A stretch of 64,000 nucleotides of DNA from an uncultured Sutterella sp. (GCA_905194315.1 CAJJRX010000003.1:44832-108831); one strand, 5' to 3'. Shown: positions 17,761-27,135, counted from the stretch's first letter. Notes: generated by a model not told the origin, from the sequence alone. Translations and numbers: made by a program.

Positions 17761-18903
17761 GTGCGTAAAATCACACTGCAACAGTTCTCCAATCCGTTTT
17801 TCTTAGGAAAAACCCTAATCACAGCACACATCATTATGAATCATTCCAGCCCGCTTCGCACAGCTTTCACGGCTCTCTGTGGCGTCGACCGCCCCGTCAT
17901 GAACCAGCCTTTACCCTCTCTGACAACGCCGGCGCTTGTCGCTGCCGTCTCCGAAGCGGGCGGCCTGGGGGTGATTCCGGCGGGACGGATGTCGCCTGCG
18001 CAGATCAGTGCTTACTGCCGGGCGGTGCGCGAGAAAACAGCCCGTCCTTTTGCCATCGCGCTTGATGTTGATGAAACACCGCGCTCTCTGGCCGGTGTGG
18101 ATGCCCTGCTCGATGAGCTCTCTTTCCTTCTTGAAGAGCTTGATCTGCCGGCCAGTGTGCAGGCTGACAGCGGCAATGTGCTCGGGCTGCAGGAAAGCAG
18201 TACCTATCAGGAGCGCTTTGAGGCAGCACTGAGTGAAAAACCTGCGGCGATGATCGCCATGCACGGCGGTTTCCGGGAGCCGGAGGCTGAGGCACTGCAG
18301 GCGGCCGGGGTGGTCAATATGGGGTTCTGCACCTCGCTCAAAGAGGCCAAGGTGCTGCGTTCGGCCGAGTGTCAGGTTCTGATTGCTCAGGGCAGTGAAA
18401 GTGCCGGCGTACGGCTTCACTTTGAGGAGAGCGCACATCCGGGCGCCGGTCTGATGACCCTTGTTCCGGTTCTGAGCCAGGTGACCGGACTGCCTGTTAT
18501 CGCCTGCGGCGGCATCTACTGCCGGGAGCAGGTCGAGGCACTGTCGGTTCTCGGCGCCGGCGGCGTTATGCTCGGCACGGCACTTGCCGCGTGTAAGGAA
18601 TCAGGGGCGGATGAGCAGACCCGCTACTGGGCTCTGAACGGACAGATGCAGGATACGGTGGTCTGTACGACTTACAGCCCTGCAGGCACCCGCTGTCTTA
18701 AGAACAATTTCACCGGCTGGTACTGGGAGGGTGAACCGATTGAACGGGGAGCCTACGAAGCGCTCTTTCAGGCCATCTGCGCTGCGGCAGTAAGGAAAAA
18801 CCGTCCTGATCTGGTACTCAGAGAGCTTGGTCTCGGTATCGGCCGGGCACGCTTTTCAACGGTTGCCGAGGCACTTGAAAAATTATCTCTATCCGGGTGT
18901 TAG
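17761..18903 (+). CDS. Nitronate monooxygenase / enoyl-ACP reductase II-like flavoprotein
   Basis: An FMN-dependent TIM-barrel protein of the NMO/FabK family (380 residues). Visible family features are [13 protein letters not shown] near the N-terminus, [18 protein letters not shown] (shorter and less canonical than the GxEAGGH of many NMOs), and the phosphate-binding [28 protein letters not shown]. Substrate is unknown; nitronate oxidation, a FabK-like role in fatty acid synthesis, or a quinone reductase are all possible. The start is GTG 17761 because GGAGGAGAG lies at ideal distance; however ATG 17836 would begin at the usual family N-terminus, so the first 25 residues are uncertain. Confidence 0.8.
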   Translation: MRKITLQQFSNPFFLGKTLITAHIIMNHSSPLRTAFTALCGVDRPVMNQPLPSLTTPALVAAVSEAGGLGVIPAGRMSPAQISAYCRAVREKTARPFAIALDVDETPRSLAGVDALLDELSFLLEELDLPASVQADSGNVLGLQESSTYQERFEAALSEKPAAMIAMHGGFREPEAEALQAAGVVNMGFCTSLKEAKVLRSAECQVLIAQGSESAGVRLHFEESAHPGAGLMTLVPVLSQVTGLPVIACGGIYCREQVEALSVLGAGGVMLGTALAACKESGADEQTRYWALNGQMQDTVVCTTYSPAGTRCLKNNFTGWYWEGEPIERGAYEALFQAICAAAVRKNRPDLVLRELGLGIGRARFSTVAEALEKLSLSGC

Positions 18904-19014
18904 AAAAAAACATTTAATCCGCGACCGGTGGGAGCGCCTGAAAACAGGAATTTGGGTCGTATGAAAGAGGAAAAATCTAGGTAGTTTTCCTGAGAAGTGA
19001 ACAAAAACCGCCAA

Positions 19015-19037
19015 AAAATTCCGCATTGCGGAATTTT
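19015..19037. terminator. Perfect palindromic terminator
   Basis: AAAATTCCGCA and TGCGGAATTTT form an exact 11-bp inverted repeat around a single T. It is GC-rich at the tip with A/T runs outside, so it can terminate in both directions. It lies after the flavoprotein gene and before the DASS carrier promoter. Confidence 0.7.
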
Positions 19038-19093
19038 CAGTTAAAAAGTTAGGGATCTTTTACTTCCTTCTTTCATTGAATTGGGTTTTGTCT

Positions 19094-19107
19094 TTGACTA
19101 TTATCAA
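19094..19107. promoter_or_regulatory. FNR/Anr-like site upstream of the DASS carrier
   Basis: TTGAC-TATT-ATCAA matches the FNR consensus TTGAT-N4-ATCAA in nine of ten defined positions. It is about 70 bp before the carrier ATG, a fitting place for an anaerobic activator (inference). Confidence 0.6.
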
Positions 19108-19176
19108 GTCAAACGCAACTCTTTACATTTGTAAAAGGGCTGCACAAGGGAATAAGAACAATTCTTTGGAGGCTCC

Positions 19177-20700
19177 ATGACAGAATCCAACATCGAAATT
19201 GGCGGATTGTCCATGAAGGGACGTGCGATATCGCTCCTAGTGGGCCCGCTTCTGGCGTTATTGACGTTCTATCTATTGCCTGACAGTTATCACGATGCAG
19301 CCGGCAAGGTCGTGGCCTTCTCTTACGAAGGCAAGGCCTGTCTTGCTGTCACGGTCTGGATGGCCGTCTGGTGGTTCACTGAGGCTTTGCCGATTGCCGC
19401 TACAGCCATGCTGCCGCTGGTTGTCTATCCTGTACTGCAGATCACGACACCTGCGGCTGCCATGTCCAATTATGCCTCTGGCACGATCTTCCTCTTCCTG
19501 GGCGGATTCCTGCTGGCGGCTGCCATTCACCGCTGGCATCTGGACCGCCGCATTGCTCTGACGATGCTCGCACTGTTCGGCACGAAACCCAACCAGATGA
19601 TTCTCGGCCTGATGTTTGCCACGGCATTCCTCTCGGCCTGGGTGTCCAACACGGCAACGGCTGCCATGATGGTGCCGATCGCTGTGGCTGTGATGGGGGT
19701 GATCCGCTCCACGCAGAACTCTCCTGAAATTTCCAAAGAGGAGCGCAACTTCGGTGTCGCCGTGCTTCTCGGTATCGCCTACTCAGCCTCGATCGGCGGT
19801 ATGGCCACACTGATCGGTTCGCCTCCCAATGGTATTTACGCCCGCTTTGTCGAGCAGACGTACCATGAACCGGTGACGTTTGTGCAGTGGATGGAACTCG
19901 GCCTGCCTGTGACGCTCATCCTGCTTCCGATCGCCTATCTGCTTCTCGTGAAAGTGCTCTTCCCCGCCAAGATGGAAGCCATTCCCGGCGGCCGTGAATG
20001 GGTGAAAAAGGAACTGCATAAGCTCGGCAAGATGAGCCGCGGCGAAGTGATTGTGCTCATCGTCTTCCTGACGGCTGCGCTTCTCTGGGTTTTCGGTCCG
20101 ATTCTTCGTGATCTGAACATCGGCGGCATGAAGCCGTTCAAGCCGATGTCCGACACCGTGATTGCCATGGGGGCGGGGCTTCTGCTCTTCATGATTCCTG
20201 TGGACATCAAGCGCGGTATTCATGCCCTTGACTGGAACTCCACCAAGGATGTTGTTGCCTGGGACGTGCTGCTGCTTTTCGGTGGCGGTCTGACGATGGC
20301 AGCTGCTATCCAGAAGACCGGTGCCGCAGCACTGATCGGTGCTCAGGCTAGCATCTTCGCCGGAACGGGTGAAGTGACCATGATGGCCGGGGTGGCAACG
20401 CTCGTGACCTTTGCAACCGAAGTGACGTCCAACACGGCACTGGCCGCGACGATGATGCCGCTGATCTCTGCTGCCGCCGACAGTCTTAACATGGCGCCGG
20501 AAGGTCTGCTGGTGACGACCGCCATTGCCGCATCGTGTGCCTTCATGATGCCGGTGGCCACGCCGCCTAACGCTATTGTGTTCGGTACCGGCCGCCTGAA
20601 GATCGGTGACATGGTCAAGGCAGGGTTCCTGCTCAATGTCATCGGTGTGATTGTGGTGGTTGCTGTCTGCTCGATTCTCGGTCCGTTTGTGTTCTCCTAA
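19177..20700 (+). CDS. DASS-family (SLC13/CitT/SdcS-like) dicarboxylate:sodium or antiport carrier
   Basis: A 507-residue inner-membrane carrier of the divalent anion:sodium symporter family. The two pseudo-symmetric SNT motifs are present (WVSNTATAAMMVPIA near 155 and VTSNTALAATMMPLI near 425), each followed by a Pro-rich hairpin motif (GSPPNGIYA; VATPPNAIVFGTG). About 11-13 hydrophobic segments are visible. Likely substrates are C4-dicarboxylates, tartrate or citrate; which one cannot be read from sequence. GGAGG precedes the ATG. An FNR-like box upstream suggests induction without oxygen, fitting with the fumarase and Dcu carrier at the other end of the window. Confidence 0.92.
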   Translation: MTESNIEIGGLSMKGRAISLLVGPLLALLTFYLLPDSYHDAAGKVVAFSYEGKACLAVTVWMAVWWFTEALPIAATAMLPLVVYPVLQITTPAAAMSNYASGTIFLFLGGFLLAAAIHRWHLDRRIALTMLALFGTKPNQMILGLMFATAFLSAWVSNTATAAMMVPIAVAVMGVIRSTQNSPEISKEERNFGVAVLLGIAYSASIGGMATLIGSPPNGIYARFVEQTYHEPVTFVQWMELGLPVTLILLPIAYLLLVKVLFPAKMEAIPGGREWVKKELHKLGKMSRGEVIVLIVFLTAALLWVFGPILRDLNIGGMKPFKPMSDTVIAMGAGLLLFMIPVDIKRGIHALDWNSTKDVVAWDVLLLFGGGLTMAAAIQKTGAAALIGAQASIFAGTGEVTMMAGVATLVTFATEVTSNTALAATMMPLISAAADSLNMAPEGLLVTTAIAASCAFMMPVATPPNAIVFGTGRLKIGDMVKAGFLLNVIGVIVVVAVCSILGPFVFS

Positions 20701-20724
20701 CCGGACCCGGAGCTGAAACCAGAA

Positions 20725-20760
20725 GAGGGCGTCTTCCTGACGGAAGGCGCCCTCAGTTTA
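20725..20760. terminator. Terminator between DASS carrier and lrgB
   Basis: A 13-bp stem with one G-U pair (GAGGGCGTCTTCC / GGAAGGCGCCCTC) and a TGAC loop lies between convergent genes; only AGTTTA follows on the plus strand. Confidence 0.75.
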
Positions 20761-20778
20761 TTGCTGTGCTGCAGGCAC

Positions 20779-21510
20779 TCAGATGCCAAGCAGCTTCATC
20801 AGCGGAATGGCGAGCAGCGGGGCAAGAAAAGCGGTGACCACACCACTGATGCCCATGGCCAGACCGGAGAAGGCACCAGCCTTGTCGGAGACCTGGAAGG
20901 AAGCGCTTGTCCCCATGCCGTGAGCGGTAAGACCGAGGGAGACACCGAGCACATGATCTGCACGGATACGCACCAGACGCATAATGGGGCGACCGACAAT
21001 CGAGCCGAAGATGCCGGTGATCACCACGAAAACCGCGGTCAGATCGGGCAGACCGCCCAGTGTTTCAGACACGCCCATGGCGATCGGGGTCGTGACGGAT
21101 TTCGGAATCATGGAAATAAGCGTCTGACTGCTCAGACCGAACGCCCAGCCGAGTAAAACGACGGAAACAATAGCAACGGAGCAGCCGACAACGATGCCGA
21201 TGGCAAGCGGCAGCCAGAGTTTAGCCAGTCGCTGGCGCTGTTCATAAATCGGTACTGCCAGTGCCACAGTGGCCGGGCCAAGCAGGAAATGAATGAACTG
21301 CGCACCGGCGAAGTACGTTTCATAGGGGATGCCGAAGATGAGCAGCACGCACATGATCGTGACGACGGCCACGATGATGGGGCTGAGCAGCGGCTGGAAC
21401 TTTGAGGCGCGGTAAACCCAGTGCCCCAGTGTGAATGCAACCAGTGTGAGAGCAATCCACAGTGCGGGGTTGCCCTTGAGATGATCATAGACAGAGAGAA
21501 TCAGGTCCAT
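20779..21510 (-). CDS. lrgB: LrgB/CidB-family membrane protein
   Basis: A 243-residue polytopic protein of the LrgB family, partner of LrgA in holin/antiholin-like systems that influence murein hydrolase activity. In plants and some bacteria, LrgAB-type pairs transport glycolate or pyruvate. Family segments are IPKSVTTPIAMGVSETLGGLPDLTAVFVVITGIFG and GTSASFQVSDKAGAFSGLAMG, shown here only as landmarks (near residues 125-160 and 195-215). AAGGAAG precedes the ATG. It starts two bases after the lrgA stop, so the pair forms one operon. Confidence 0.9.
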   Translation of the reverse strand: MDLILSVYDHLKGNPALWIALTLVAFTLGHWVYRASKFQPLLSPIIVAVVTIMCVLLIFGIPYETYFAGAQFIHFLLGPATVALAVPIYEQRQRLAKLWLPLAIGIVVGCSVAIVSVVLLGWAFGLSSQTLISMIPKSVTTPIAMGVSETLGGLPDLTAVFVVITGIFGSIVGRPIMRLVRIRADHVLGVSLGLTAHGMGTSASFQVSDKAGAFSGLAMGISGVVTAFLAPLLAIPLMKLLGI

Positions 21511-21512
21511 GA

Positions 21513-21866
21513 TTAATCTTCCTTGATATGAAGTAATTTTTGAGCAAGCACGATCGTGTAGGCGGTCACCACCATGGAGATGATGGTGGAGATAACGATC
21601 ACTGCAAAGATGCCCAGGCCTTCATTGGCAAAGCGTTCTCCCTGACGGATGATACCGACGCCGGCCGGCACAAACAGCAGCGACAGGTTCGTGAGAAGCA
21701 CACCACTGGTCGGACGGATGACACCGATGAGGTTATCCTTGAGGAAAAAGGCCATCAACATCAGAATCATTCCCAGCACCGGTCCCGGCACAGGCAGGCC
21801 CGTCCCACGGCTGATCAGTTCCCCGCAGATCTGGAAAAGTAAAATGAGCGTAATGGCGTTAAGCAT
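21513..21866 (-). CDS. lrgA: LrgA/CidA-family holin-like membrane protein
   Basis: A 117-residue protein with four hydrophobic helices and the family landmarks LISRGTGLPVPGPVLGMILM and NLSLLFVPAGVGII. LrgA/CidA proteins oligomerise in the membrane; roles include control of autolysis and, with LrgB, export or import of small carboxylates such as pyruvate. Its place before lrgB in a two-gene operon is standard. No LytTR or LysR regulator is adjacent, so control is not visible. It reads away from the S4-domain gene. Confidence 0.9.
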   Translation of the reverse strand: MLNAITLILLFQICGELISRGTGLPVPGPVLGMILMLMAFFLKDNLIGVIRPTSGVLLTNLSLLFVPAGVGIIRQGERFANEGLGIFAVIVISTIISMVVTAYTIVLAQKLLHIKED

Positions 21867-22006
21867 CAGAAACTCTCTGAACGTGACGAAAATCTGTCAC
21901 AATACAAGCTTGTAGAGTGGCACTATGTTGATAGGATCGTTAATTGTGGCACTATTAGCCCCCTAGTGGGGTGTCTGAAATTTGATATAGGTTATAAAAC
22001 ACTCTG

Positions 22007-22231
22007 ATGAATGAAGAATTTTTGATCCGCGGTGAACTCATTACGCTGGATGCATTACTCAAGGTTCTCGGCTGGGCCGAGTCCGGCGGACAGGCCAAAA
22101 TACTGATCGCCGAAGGGAAAATCCTGGTTGACGGGGAGGTGGAAACGCGAAAAACCCGTAAGCTTCGCGGTGGTGAAGTGGTCGTGTATGACGGGAAGGC
22201 CGTTACGTTAAAAGCAGCCCCGCAAAACTGA
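22007..22231 (+). CDS. S4-domain RNA-binding protein (YbcJ-like)
   Basis: A 74-residue protein that is essentially one S4 domain: LITLDALLKVLGWAESGGQAKILIAEGKILVDGEV region (about residues 11-45) with basic RKTRKLRGGE following. YbcJ-type stand-alone S4 proteins bind RNA and are linked to ribosome biology in other bacteria; the target here is unknown. There is no strong Shine-Dalgarno, and a short hairpin (CCCC/GGGG near 21960) lies upstream. It ends at a strong terminator shared with the convergent fadD gene. Confidence 0.88.
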   Translation: MNEEFLIRGELITLDALLKVLGWAESGGQAKILIAEGKILVDGEVETRKTRKLRGGEVVVYDGKAVTLKAAPQN

Positions 22232-22246
22232 TTCAGAATAAAGAGA

Positions 22247-22294
22247 AGGCCTCGCAACAGCAGCACTGCCAATGTTGCGGGGCCTTTATTTTTG
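22247..22294. terminator. Terminator between the S4-domain gene and fadD
   Basis: A 13-bp stem AAGGCCTCGCAAC / GTTGCGGGGCCTT (22247-22259, 22275-22287) is followed by TATTTTT on the plus strand. Confidence 0.85.
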
Positions 22295-22306
22295 CGCTCG
22301 CCGCCG

Positions 22307-23986
22307 TTAGAGGTTCTTCAGCTCACGGCGCAGAATCTTGCCGACGTTGGTCTTGGGCAGCTCGTCGACAAAGATGATGTCCTTGGGCATCTTGTAGGCC
22401 GTCAGCTGGGTGCAGCAGTAGGCTTTCACCTGATCAACCGTGAGGGTGGGATCCTTGCGCACAATCACGGCACGCACAAGCTCCCCGCTCTTGGGGCTGG
22501 GCATGCCGACGACACCCACCTCGAGAACGCCGGGCATCGAAGCAATCACGTTTTCCACTTCATTGGGATAGACGTTGAAGCCCGAGACGAGAATCATGTC
22601 TTTCTTGCGGTCGGTGATCGACACTTCGCCGTTGTGGTTCATGTAGCCGACGTCACCGGTGCGAAGCCAGCCGTCACGCATGACAGCAGCGGTTTCCTCG
22701 GGTTTGTTCCAGTAGCCCTGCATGACCTGCGGACCGCGGACACAGATCTCGCCGGTGTAGTCCTCCGGGTTGCCGCCTTCGGGGCAGACACCGAGATCGG
22801 CAAAATTATCCCCGCGGATGGACACCTCGGTTGAGGGAAGCGGAACGCCGACAGAGCCGTCCCAGGGCTTGTTGGGAATGTTGCCGCAGACCCCGGGCGA
22901 GCATTCCGTGAGACCGTAGGCTTCCAGAATGTTGCAGCCCGTCTGTCTGGCCCAGCGTTCTGCGACCACGCGCTGCACCTGCGTACCGCCGCCGGCAGTC
23001 ATCTTCAGGCGGGTGAATTTGTGGGCGCAGAAGATGTCATTGTTAAGCAGGGCGGCAAAAAGCGTGTTGACCCCGATGATGATCGAGAAGTCCCACTTGT
23101 GGCACTCCTTGGCAAGTGCGTTGATGTCGCGCGGATTCGTAATAAGGTTGAGCGAGGCACCCCATGCGCTGAAGCACAGTGTGGCCGTGAGCGAGAAGAT
23201 ATGGTAAAGCGGCAGGGCGATCAGTGCGGTCTCCTTGCCTTCTTCAAACGTGCTCGAGAGCCAGGTGCCGACCTGCTCCATATTGGCCAGAATGTTCCGG
23301 TGCGTCAGGATAGCCCCCTTGGAGACGCCGGTGGTGCCGCCGGTGTACTGCAGAAAGGCGATATCGGTGGCTTTGATCTCGTGGGGTTTGAACCCTGAAC
23401 GGCGGCCGCGGGCAAGTGCCTCGTTAAAGCTCACTGCACCGGGCAGACTGTAGGCGGGCACCATCTTCTTGACTTTGCGGATCACAAAATTCACAAGGGT
23501 GCGCTTGAAAAACGGGAACAGATCCCCGACAGCGGTGAGTACCACATGTTTGCACTTTGTCCCGGGCAGAGCGTTCTGCAGGGTGCGGGCGAAGTTTTCA
23601 ATAATGATGATCGCTTTCGCATCCGAATCAAGCAGGGTCTCGTGCACTTCGCGGGCGGTGTAGAGCGGATTGATGTTCACGACCACGAGTCCGGCGCGCA
23701 GACAGGCAAACACGGCAACGATGTACTGCGCAAGGTTCGGCATCATCAGGGCGACACGATCCCCCGGCTTGAGCCCTTCAAGACTCTGCAGATAGGCGGC
23801 CATGTTCCGGGAGAGCTCGGCTGTTCTGGCGTAGCTCAGACCCACGTCCATGTTGCTGTAGCCGATCCGGTCCGGGAATTTCTTCGCGACTACATCCAGC
23901 ATCCCGGGCAGGCTGGGATACTTTTCAGGATTAATGGTGTGGGGAATCCCCGCGGGGTATGAGTCATACCATGGAAACTGGGTCAT
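22307..23986 (-). CDS. fadD: Long-chain fatty acid--CoA ligase FadD
   Basis: An AMP-forming acyl-CoA synthetase (559 residues) that activates imported fatty acids for beta-oxidation or lipid synthesis. The AMP-binding motif is YTGGTTGVSKGAI (about residue 213), with YGLTECSP for the adenylate-forming core, and DRKKDMILVSGFNVYPNEVE near 445 is the fatty-acyl-CoA synthetase signature and hinge. The conserved C-terminal Lys lies in PKTNVGKILRREL. ATG 23986 is preferred; a GTG two codons earlier is also in frame. No other fad genes are adjacent. Confidence 0.93.
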   Translation of the reverse strand: MTQFPWYDSYPAGIPHTINPEKYPSLPGMLDVVAKKFPDRIGYSNMDVGLSYARTAELSRNMAAYLQSLEGLKPGDRVALMMPNLAQYIVAVFACLRAGLVVVNINPLYTAREVHETLLDSDAKAIIIIENFARTLQNALPGTKCKHVVLTAVGDLFPFFKRTLVNFVIRKVKKMVPAYSLPGAVSFNEALARGRRSGFKPHEIKATDIAFLQYTGGTTGVSKGAILTHRNILANMEQVGTWLSSTFEEGKETALIALPLYHIFSLTATLCFSAWGASLNLITNPRDINALAKECHKWDFSIIIGVNTLFAALLNNDIFCAHKFTRLKMTAGGGTQVQRVVAERWARQTGCNILEAYGLTECSPGVCGNIPNKPWDGSVGVPLPSTEVSIRGDNFADLGVCPEGGNPEDYTGEICVRGPQVMQGYWNKPEETAAVMRDGWLRTGDVGYMNHNGEVSITDRKKDMILVSGFNVYPNEVENVIASMPGVLEVGVVGMPSPKSGELVRAVIVRKDPTLTVDQVKAYCCTQLTAYKMPKDIIFVDELPKTNVGKILRRELKNL

Positions 23987-24226
23987 GTTCACAAAAAATC
24001 AATGAAATAGAAACAACTGCCCCGGCAGAGAACGCCAGAGCGAACCTTGACGTAAGTCTAAACAGCTCAGGGCGTAAAATAAGGCCTGAAAACGAGACTT
24101 TGAAAACAGTTGTTTCTGAATTTAACAATGTGTAAAAACAAACTGCGACCGGGTCTGTCGGGAAGGCGTTTGCCGCTCCCGTGGCCAAGTCGCAGTCATT
24201 TCTGGCGTTCAGAATCGCTGTCCGGA

Positions 24227-24766
24227 TTACGCTTCAAGCGTCAGGACGTGGCGGGCATATTCCTCCACAGCGTCCCAGTCGGTGTAGTCGATGACAGCGG
24301 TGGGTTCCGTCGGGCCCTTGGTCATCTTCATGATCATCTGAATAAGCTTGGTGTCGAGCCAGCCCCAGTTCGGATAGTCAACCTTGCCGGCAAAGCACTT
24401 CACATCCTTCGGATGCCAGGGGTTGTTTTCCATAAACTTGCGGCAGTAGACATTGCCTTCGGGCGTGGCCTTGGCGGGGGTGCGGGCAACAACAGAGATG
24501 CAGAAGAAGCTGTTGGCCTTGGCATCAAGCACGGACTTCCACTTGTTGACAAAGCCCACGAATTCACGGCGGAACTTGCCGTACAGAACAGGTGCTCCGG
24601 CGACAACGGTGTCGTACTTGTTCCAGTCAACGCCTTCACGGTCGGCTTCCATGACGTTCATCAGATCTGCCTGGTGACCTTCAGCCTGAATGGTTTCCCA
24701 GATACGGCGGGCGATACGGGCGGTGTGACCATATCGGCTGTCATAGATAACGAGCACGGATTTCAT
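24227..24766 (-). CDS. hemG: Menaquinone-dependent protoporphyrinogen IX dehydrogenase HemG
   Basis: HemG is a flavodoxin-fold FMN protein that oxidises protoporphyrinogen IX to protoporphyrin IX, passing electrons to menaquinone or ubiquinone so that heme can be made without oxygen. The 179 residues match E. coli HemG in length. Its landmarks are the FMN loop DSRYGHTARIA (about 9-19), APVLYGKFRREF, SVVARTPAKATPEGN, and LIQMIMKMTKGPTE plus YTDWDAVEEYAR near the end. The long insert loop between beta-5 and alpha-5 that distinguishes HemG from flavodoxins is present. AGGAGAACC precedes the ATG. Together with hemH at 36 kb it covers the last two steps to protoheme. Confidence 0.93.
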   Translation of the reverse strand: MKSVLVIYDSRYGHTARIARRIWETIQAEGHQADLMNVMEADREGVDWNKYDTVVAGAPVLYGKFRREFVGFVNKWKSVLDAKANSFFCISVVARTPAKATPEGNVYCRKFMENNPWHPKDVKCFAGKVDYPNWGWLDTKLIQMIMKMTKGPTEPTAVIDYTDWDAVEEYARHVLTLEA

Positions 24767-25170
24767 ATGAGGTTCTCCTAAGATTTTTGACAGTATCGCC
24801 CGACAGGTGAGCGAAACGTGCGAAGTGTGTCTGCATACTCCTTGTTGGGGTAAGAGCTTCCTTCTTTTTTCCTAGGTCTATTTTAGCCGACAAAAGATTT
24901 AGAGGCGCTTAAATCAAATAATTCTCCGAAGATTTTCTTGGGGTTTTCGTGTCAGGTTCACCGGCAAAGAGTGGTACAATCACGAACTTGTTGGAAAGCG
25001 GACGGCTTGCAGCTGAACATCTGTTGTGCCGGGCTTTCTGTTCGTTGGGGTGTGCTGAAGCAAAAAACAACCGCCCTGCTGTTAAATTTAAGCGGACTCT
25101 CTGAACCCTGTCGGGTCGGGCATGCTGATTGTAAATACTGAAGGGAGTCGGCTTTTTCTATAGGATCATT
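24767..25170. other. Divergent intergenic region hemG/infA with long infA leader
   Basis: No convincing gene. A -10-like TACAAT at 24975-24980, without a clear -35, would start a leader of about 185 nt ahead of infA. A 67-codon frame inside the leader lacks coding character and is not called. Nothing else is recognisable. Confidence 0.45.
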
Positions 25171-25440
25171 ATGGCAAAGGAAGATTTGATTGAGATGGCG
25201 GGCCAGGTGCTGGAAGTCCTGCCTGACGCACGCTATCGTGTGAAACTTGAAAACGGTCATGAACTGGTGGCTTACACCAACGGTAAAATGCGCAAGCACC
25301 ACATCCGTATTCTGGCCGGCGACAAGGTTTCGCTCGAACTTTCGCCATACGATTTGACCAAGGGCCGTATCACCTTCCGTCACATTGAAGGTCGTCCCTC
25401 CGGTGGCAGCTCCTCCAACGGTGGCGCCCGCCGTCGTTAA
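25171..25440 (+). CDS. infA: Translation initiation factor IF-1
   Basis: IF-1 occupies the ribosomal A site during initiation and assists IF-2 and IF-3. Residues 1-72 are a typical S1-like OB fold ([20 protein letters not shown], then [31 protein letters not shown] as landmarks). A 17-residue Gly/Ser/Arg tail ([12 protein letters not shown] at its end) makes it longer than the usual 72 residues. Betaproteobacteria often carry two IF-1 genes, one in the ribosomal protein cluster and one standing alone with such a tail; this copy stands alone, so it is probably the second (infA2), an inference. AGGATC precedes the ATG. Confidence 0.93.
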   Translation: MAKEDLIEMAGQVLEVLPDARYRVKLENGHELVAYTNGKMRKHHIRILAGDKVSLELSPYDLTKGRITFRHIEGRPSGGSSSNGGARRR

Positions 25441-25479
25441 TGGCGAAATCAGAATGATACCGCCGGTGTCCTGAATCGA

Positions 25480-25526
25480 AAAAATACCCTCTTTACCGGA
25501 GATTCCAGTAAAGAGGGTGTTTTTTT
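25480..25526. terminator. Bidirectional terminator between infA and the CdsA-like gene
   Basis: An 11-bp stem ACCCTCTTTAC / GTAAAGAGGGT (25486-25496, 25508-25518) has A6 to its left and GTTTTTTT to its right. The arms resemble the terminator at 92-121. Confidence 0.88.
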
Positions 25527-25552
25527 GCACAGGCCGTGGCGCCCGGGCGCTA

Positions 25553-26524
25553 TCAGAACACGTCCGGGAACCAGATAAAGAAGAACTGCGTGAGGTGATA
25601 AAACACGGGGGCAGCAAAGGAGAGCGGTGCGAGACGGGCCAGTGTGCCCCGGGTGATATAGATATCACTCTCCGCGGCCAGGCGTTCGGCGCCCATGCTG
25701 CGGCGAACAGAACTGATCACCATATCCCCCATCACACCCGAGATCACCACGGCAATGGCCATGAGGATGGCCTGCCAGAAGCGGAACGGTGTAATCCAGT
25801 ACATCATCATGCCGGCGAGTACACCGGCGCTGCAGCCGATCACGGTACCGAGCATCGTGCGGTTGTGGTTGAAAAAGAGTGCGCCTTTGCCGAGAAAGGA
25901 ACTCGCAATCGTAGAGCACAGATCACTCACAAACAGCACCAGCAGGAAAAAGAGCAGAAGCAGCGGTCCGCTGGAGTTGTACCGGGTAAGGTCAAAGGTG
26001 GCGATCGCAGGGGCATGGCTCACACAGAACACGCACAGCATCACACCCCACTGCACCTTGGCGACACGCTCCAGGTAGCGTTCGGTGTCATGGTTGAGCG
26101 CCATGACAACAGGCAGCGCAAGGAAAAGGTACACCGGAATCAGAATCGTGAAGAGTTCGATCTGCTCAAACCCGATCAGGGTGTACTGCAGCGGAATCAT
26201 GATGTAGAAGGAGAGCACCAGCGCGTGATGATCCTTCGGGTGTGTCGGTGTGATGGCAATAAACTCGCGCAGCAGGAAAAAGCTGATGAATGCAAAGAAG
26301 ATCAGCAGAGATTCCTCTCCGAGCGCAAAGGCGATGGTAAACACCACCAGCAGCCACCAGGCCATTTTCAGTCGCGAGGAGATGGCCAGGAGCCGGGATT
26401 TGGCCACAGCGGTCGTGGCGCGACCGAGTGCGTAGGCACTGTAGAGCGTCCCTGCAAAAGCGAGAAGAAAAAGGCCTATGAGCAGGAACATGTAAGCTTC
26501 GGAAATCGAAAAACCAAGTCTCAT
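25553..26524 (-). CDS. CdsA-like phosphatidate cytidylyltransferase family protein
   Basis: A 323-residue protein with about eight membrane helices belonging broadly to the CDP-diglyceride synthetase family, which makes CDP-diacylglycerol from phosphatidate and CTP. The region [19 protein letters not shown] and [19 protein letters not shown] align with the CDS core (G-D-x-x-x-S-x-x-R-R). The downstream K-D...P-G-H-G-G end of the canonical signature is not seen ([17 protein letters not shown] instead), so it resembles YnbB-type divergent members; activity on an atypical lipid is possible. Its start overlaps the acyltransferase stop (ATGA), so the two are translationally coupled. Confidence 0.8.
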   Translation of the reverse strand: MRLGFSISEAYMFLLIGLFLLAFAGTLYSAYALGRATTAVAKSRLLAISSRLKMAWWLLVVFTIAFALGEESLLIFFAFISFFLLREFIAITPTHPKDHHALVLSFYIMIPLQYTLIGFEQIELFTILIPVYLFLALPVVMALNHDTERYLERVAKVQWGVMLCVFCVSHAPAIATFDLTRYNSSGPLLLLFFLLVLFVSDLCSTIASSFLGKGALFFNHNRTMLGTVIGCSAGVLAGMMMYWITPFRFWQAILMAIAVVISGVMGDMVISSVRRSMGAERLAAESDIYITRGTLARLAPLSFAAPVFYHLTQFFFIWFPDVF

Positions 26525-27135
26525 GATTGGGCCATCTCAATAATTGATTGACGGGCACGTTCAAGGAAATCGTCCTTGAGGTCATCCACAGAGTGTTCGA
26601 GCGGTTTTCCGAAACGTACCGAACAGATGGTCGGCACGGGGATGAGCACACCCTTGGGCATGGCGCGGTGCAGGTTTTCAATGTAGACCGGCACGAGTTC
26701 GACATTCGGGAACTCTTTCATCAGACGCCAGATACCGGACTTGAATTCACTCGGCAGCGGCTGAGGACGGCGGGTCCCTTCAGGGAAAATGATCAGGGAG
26801 GAGCCTTCCATGAGCGCCTGACGCAGCGGATCGAGCGGGTTGGCATGTTCGGTGCGCCTGCGGTCGACCAGCACCACGTTGAGCTCTTTTAAGGCAATCT
26901 GTCGTCTGATCCATCCCTTAACCCAGTAGTCTTTTGCGGCAACCGGGCGCACAAACGGGCGCAGCTGCTGAGGCAGAGATGCCCAGATGACAATGGTGTC
27001 AAGGTGACTGGTGTGGTTGGCAAAATAAATCCGCTGCCGTGAGGACGGCGCGCAACCCTGCCAGTGCGGGTAGGCTCCTACCAGCAATCTAGTCAGCCAC
27101 ACGATGGGTGTCATTAATTTAAAAGCAGACAACAC
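26521..27135 (-). CDS. PlsC-type lysophospholipid acyltransferase
   Basis: A 204-residue 1-acyl-glycerol-3-phosphate acyltransferase family protein. The catalytic HX4D is [10 protein letters not shown] (about residues 41-47) and the acyl-acceptor motif is FPEGTRRP (about 117). A basic segment and one N-terminal hydrophobic helix suggest membrane association. It lies immediately before, and overlaps by 4 bp, the CdsA-like gene, so the pair likely performs consecutive steps, making phosphatidate and then its CDP form, or acts on a dedicated lipid (inference). The start could be internal, since the first in-frame Met residues are not well supported by a Shine-Dalgarno. Confidence 0.88.
   Translation of the reverse strand: MLSAFKLMTPIVWLTRLLVGAYPHWQGCAPSSRQRIYFANHTSHLDTIVIWASLPQQLRPFVRPVAAKDYWVKGWIRRQIALKELNVVLVDRRRTEHANPLDPLRQALMEGSSLIIFPEGTRRPQPLPSEFKSGIWRLMKEFPNVELVPVYIENLHRAMPKGVLIPVPTICSVRFGKPLEHSVDDLKDDFLERARQSIIEMAQS

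Noticed and set aside
24938..25141. 67-codon frame in the infA leader
   Set aside because: It has no ribosome site, Cys/Arg/Ser-rich random composition, and lies within the expected untranslated leader.
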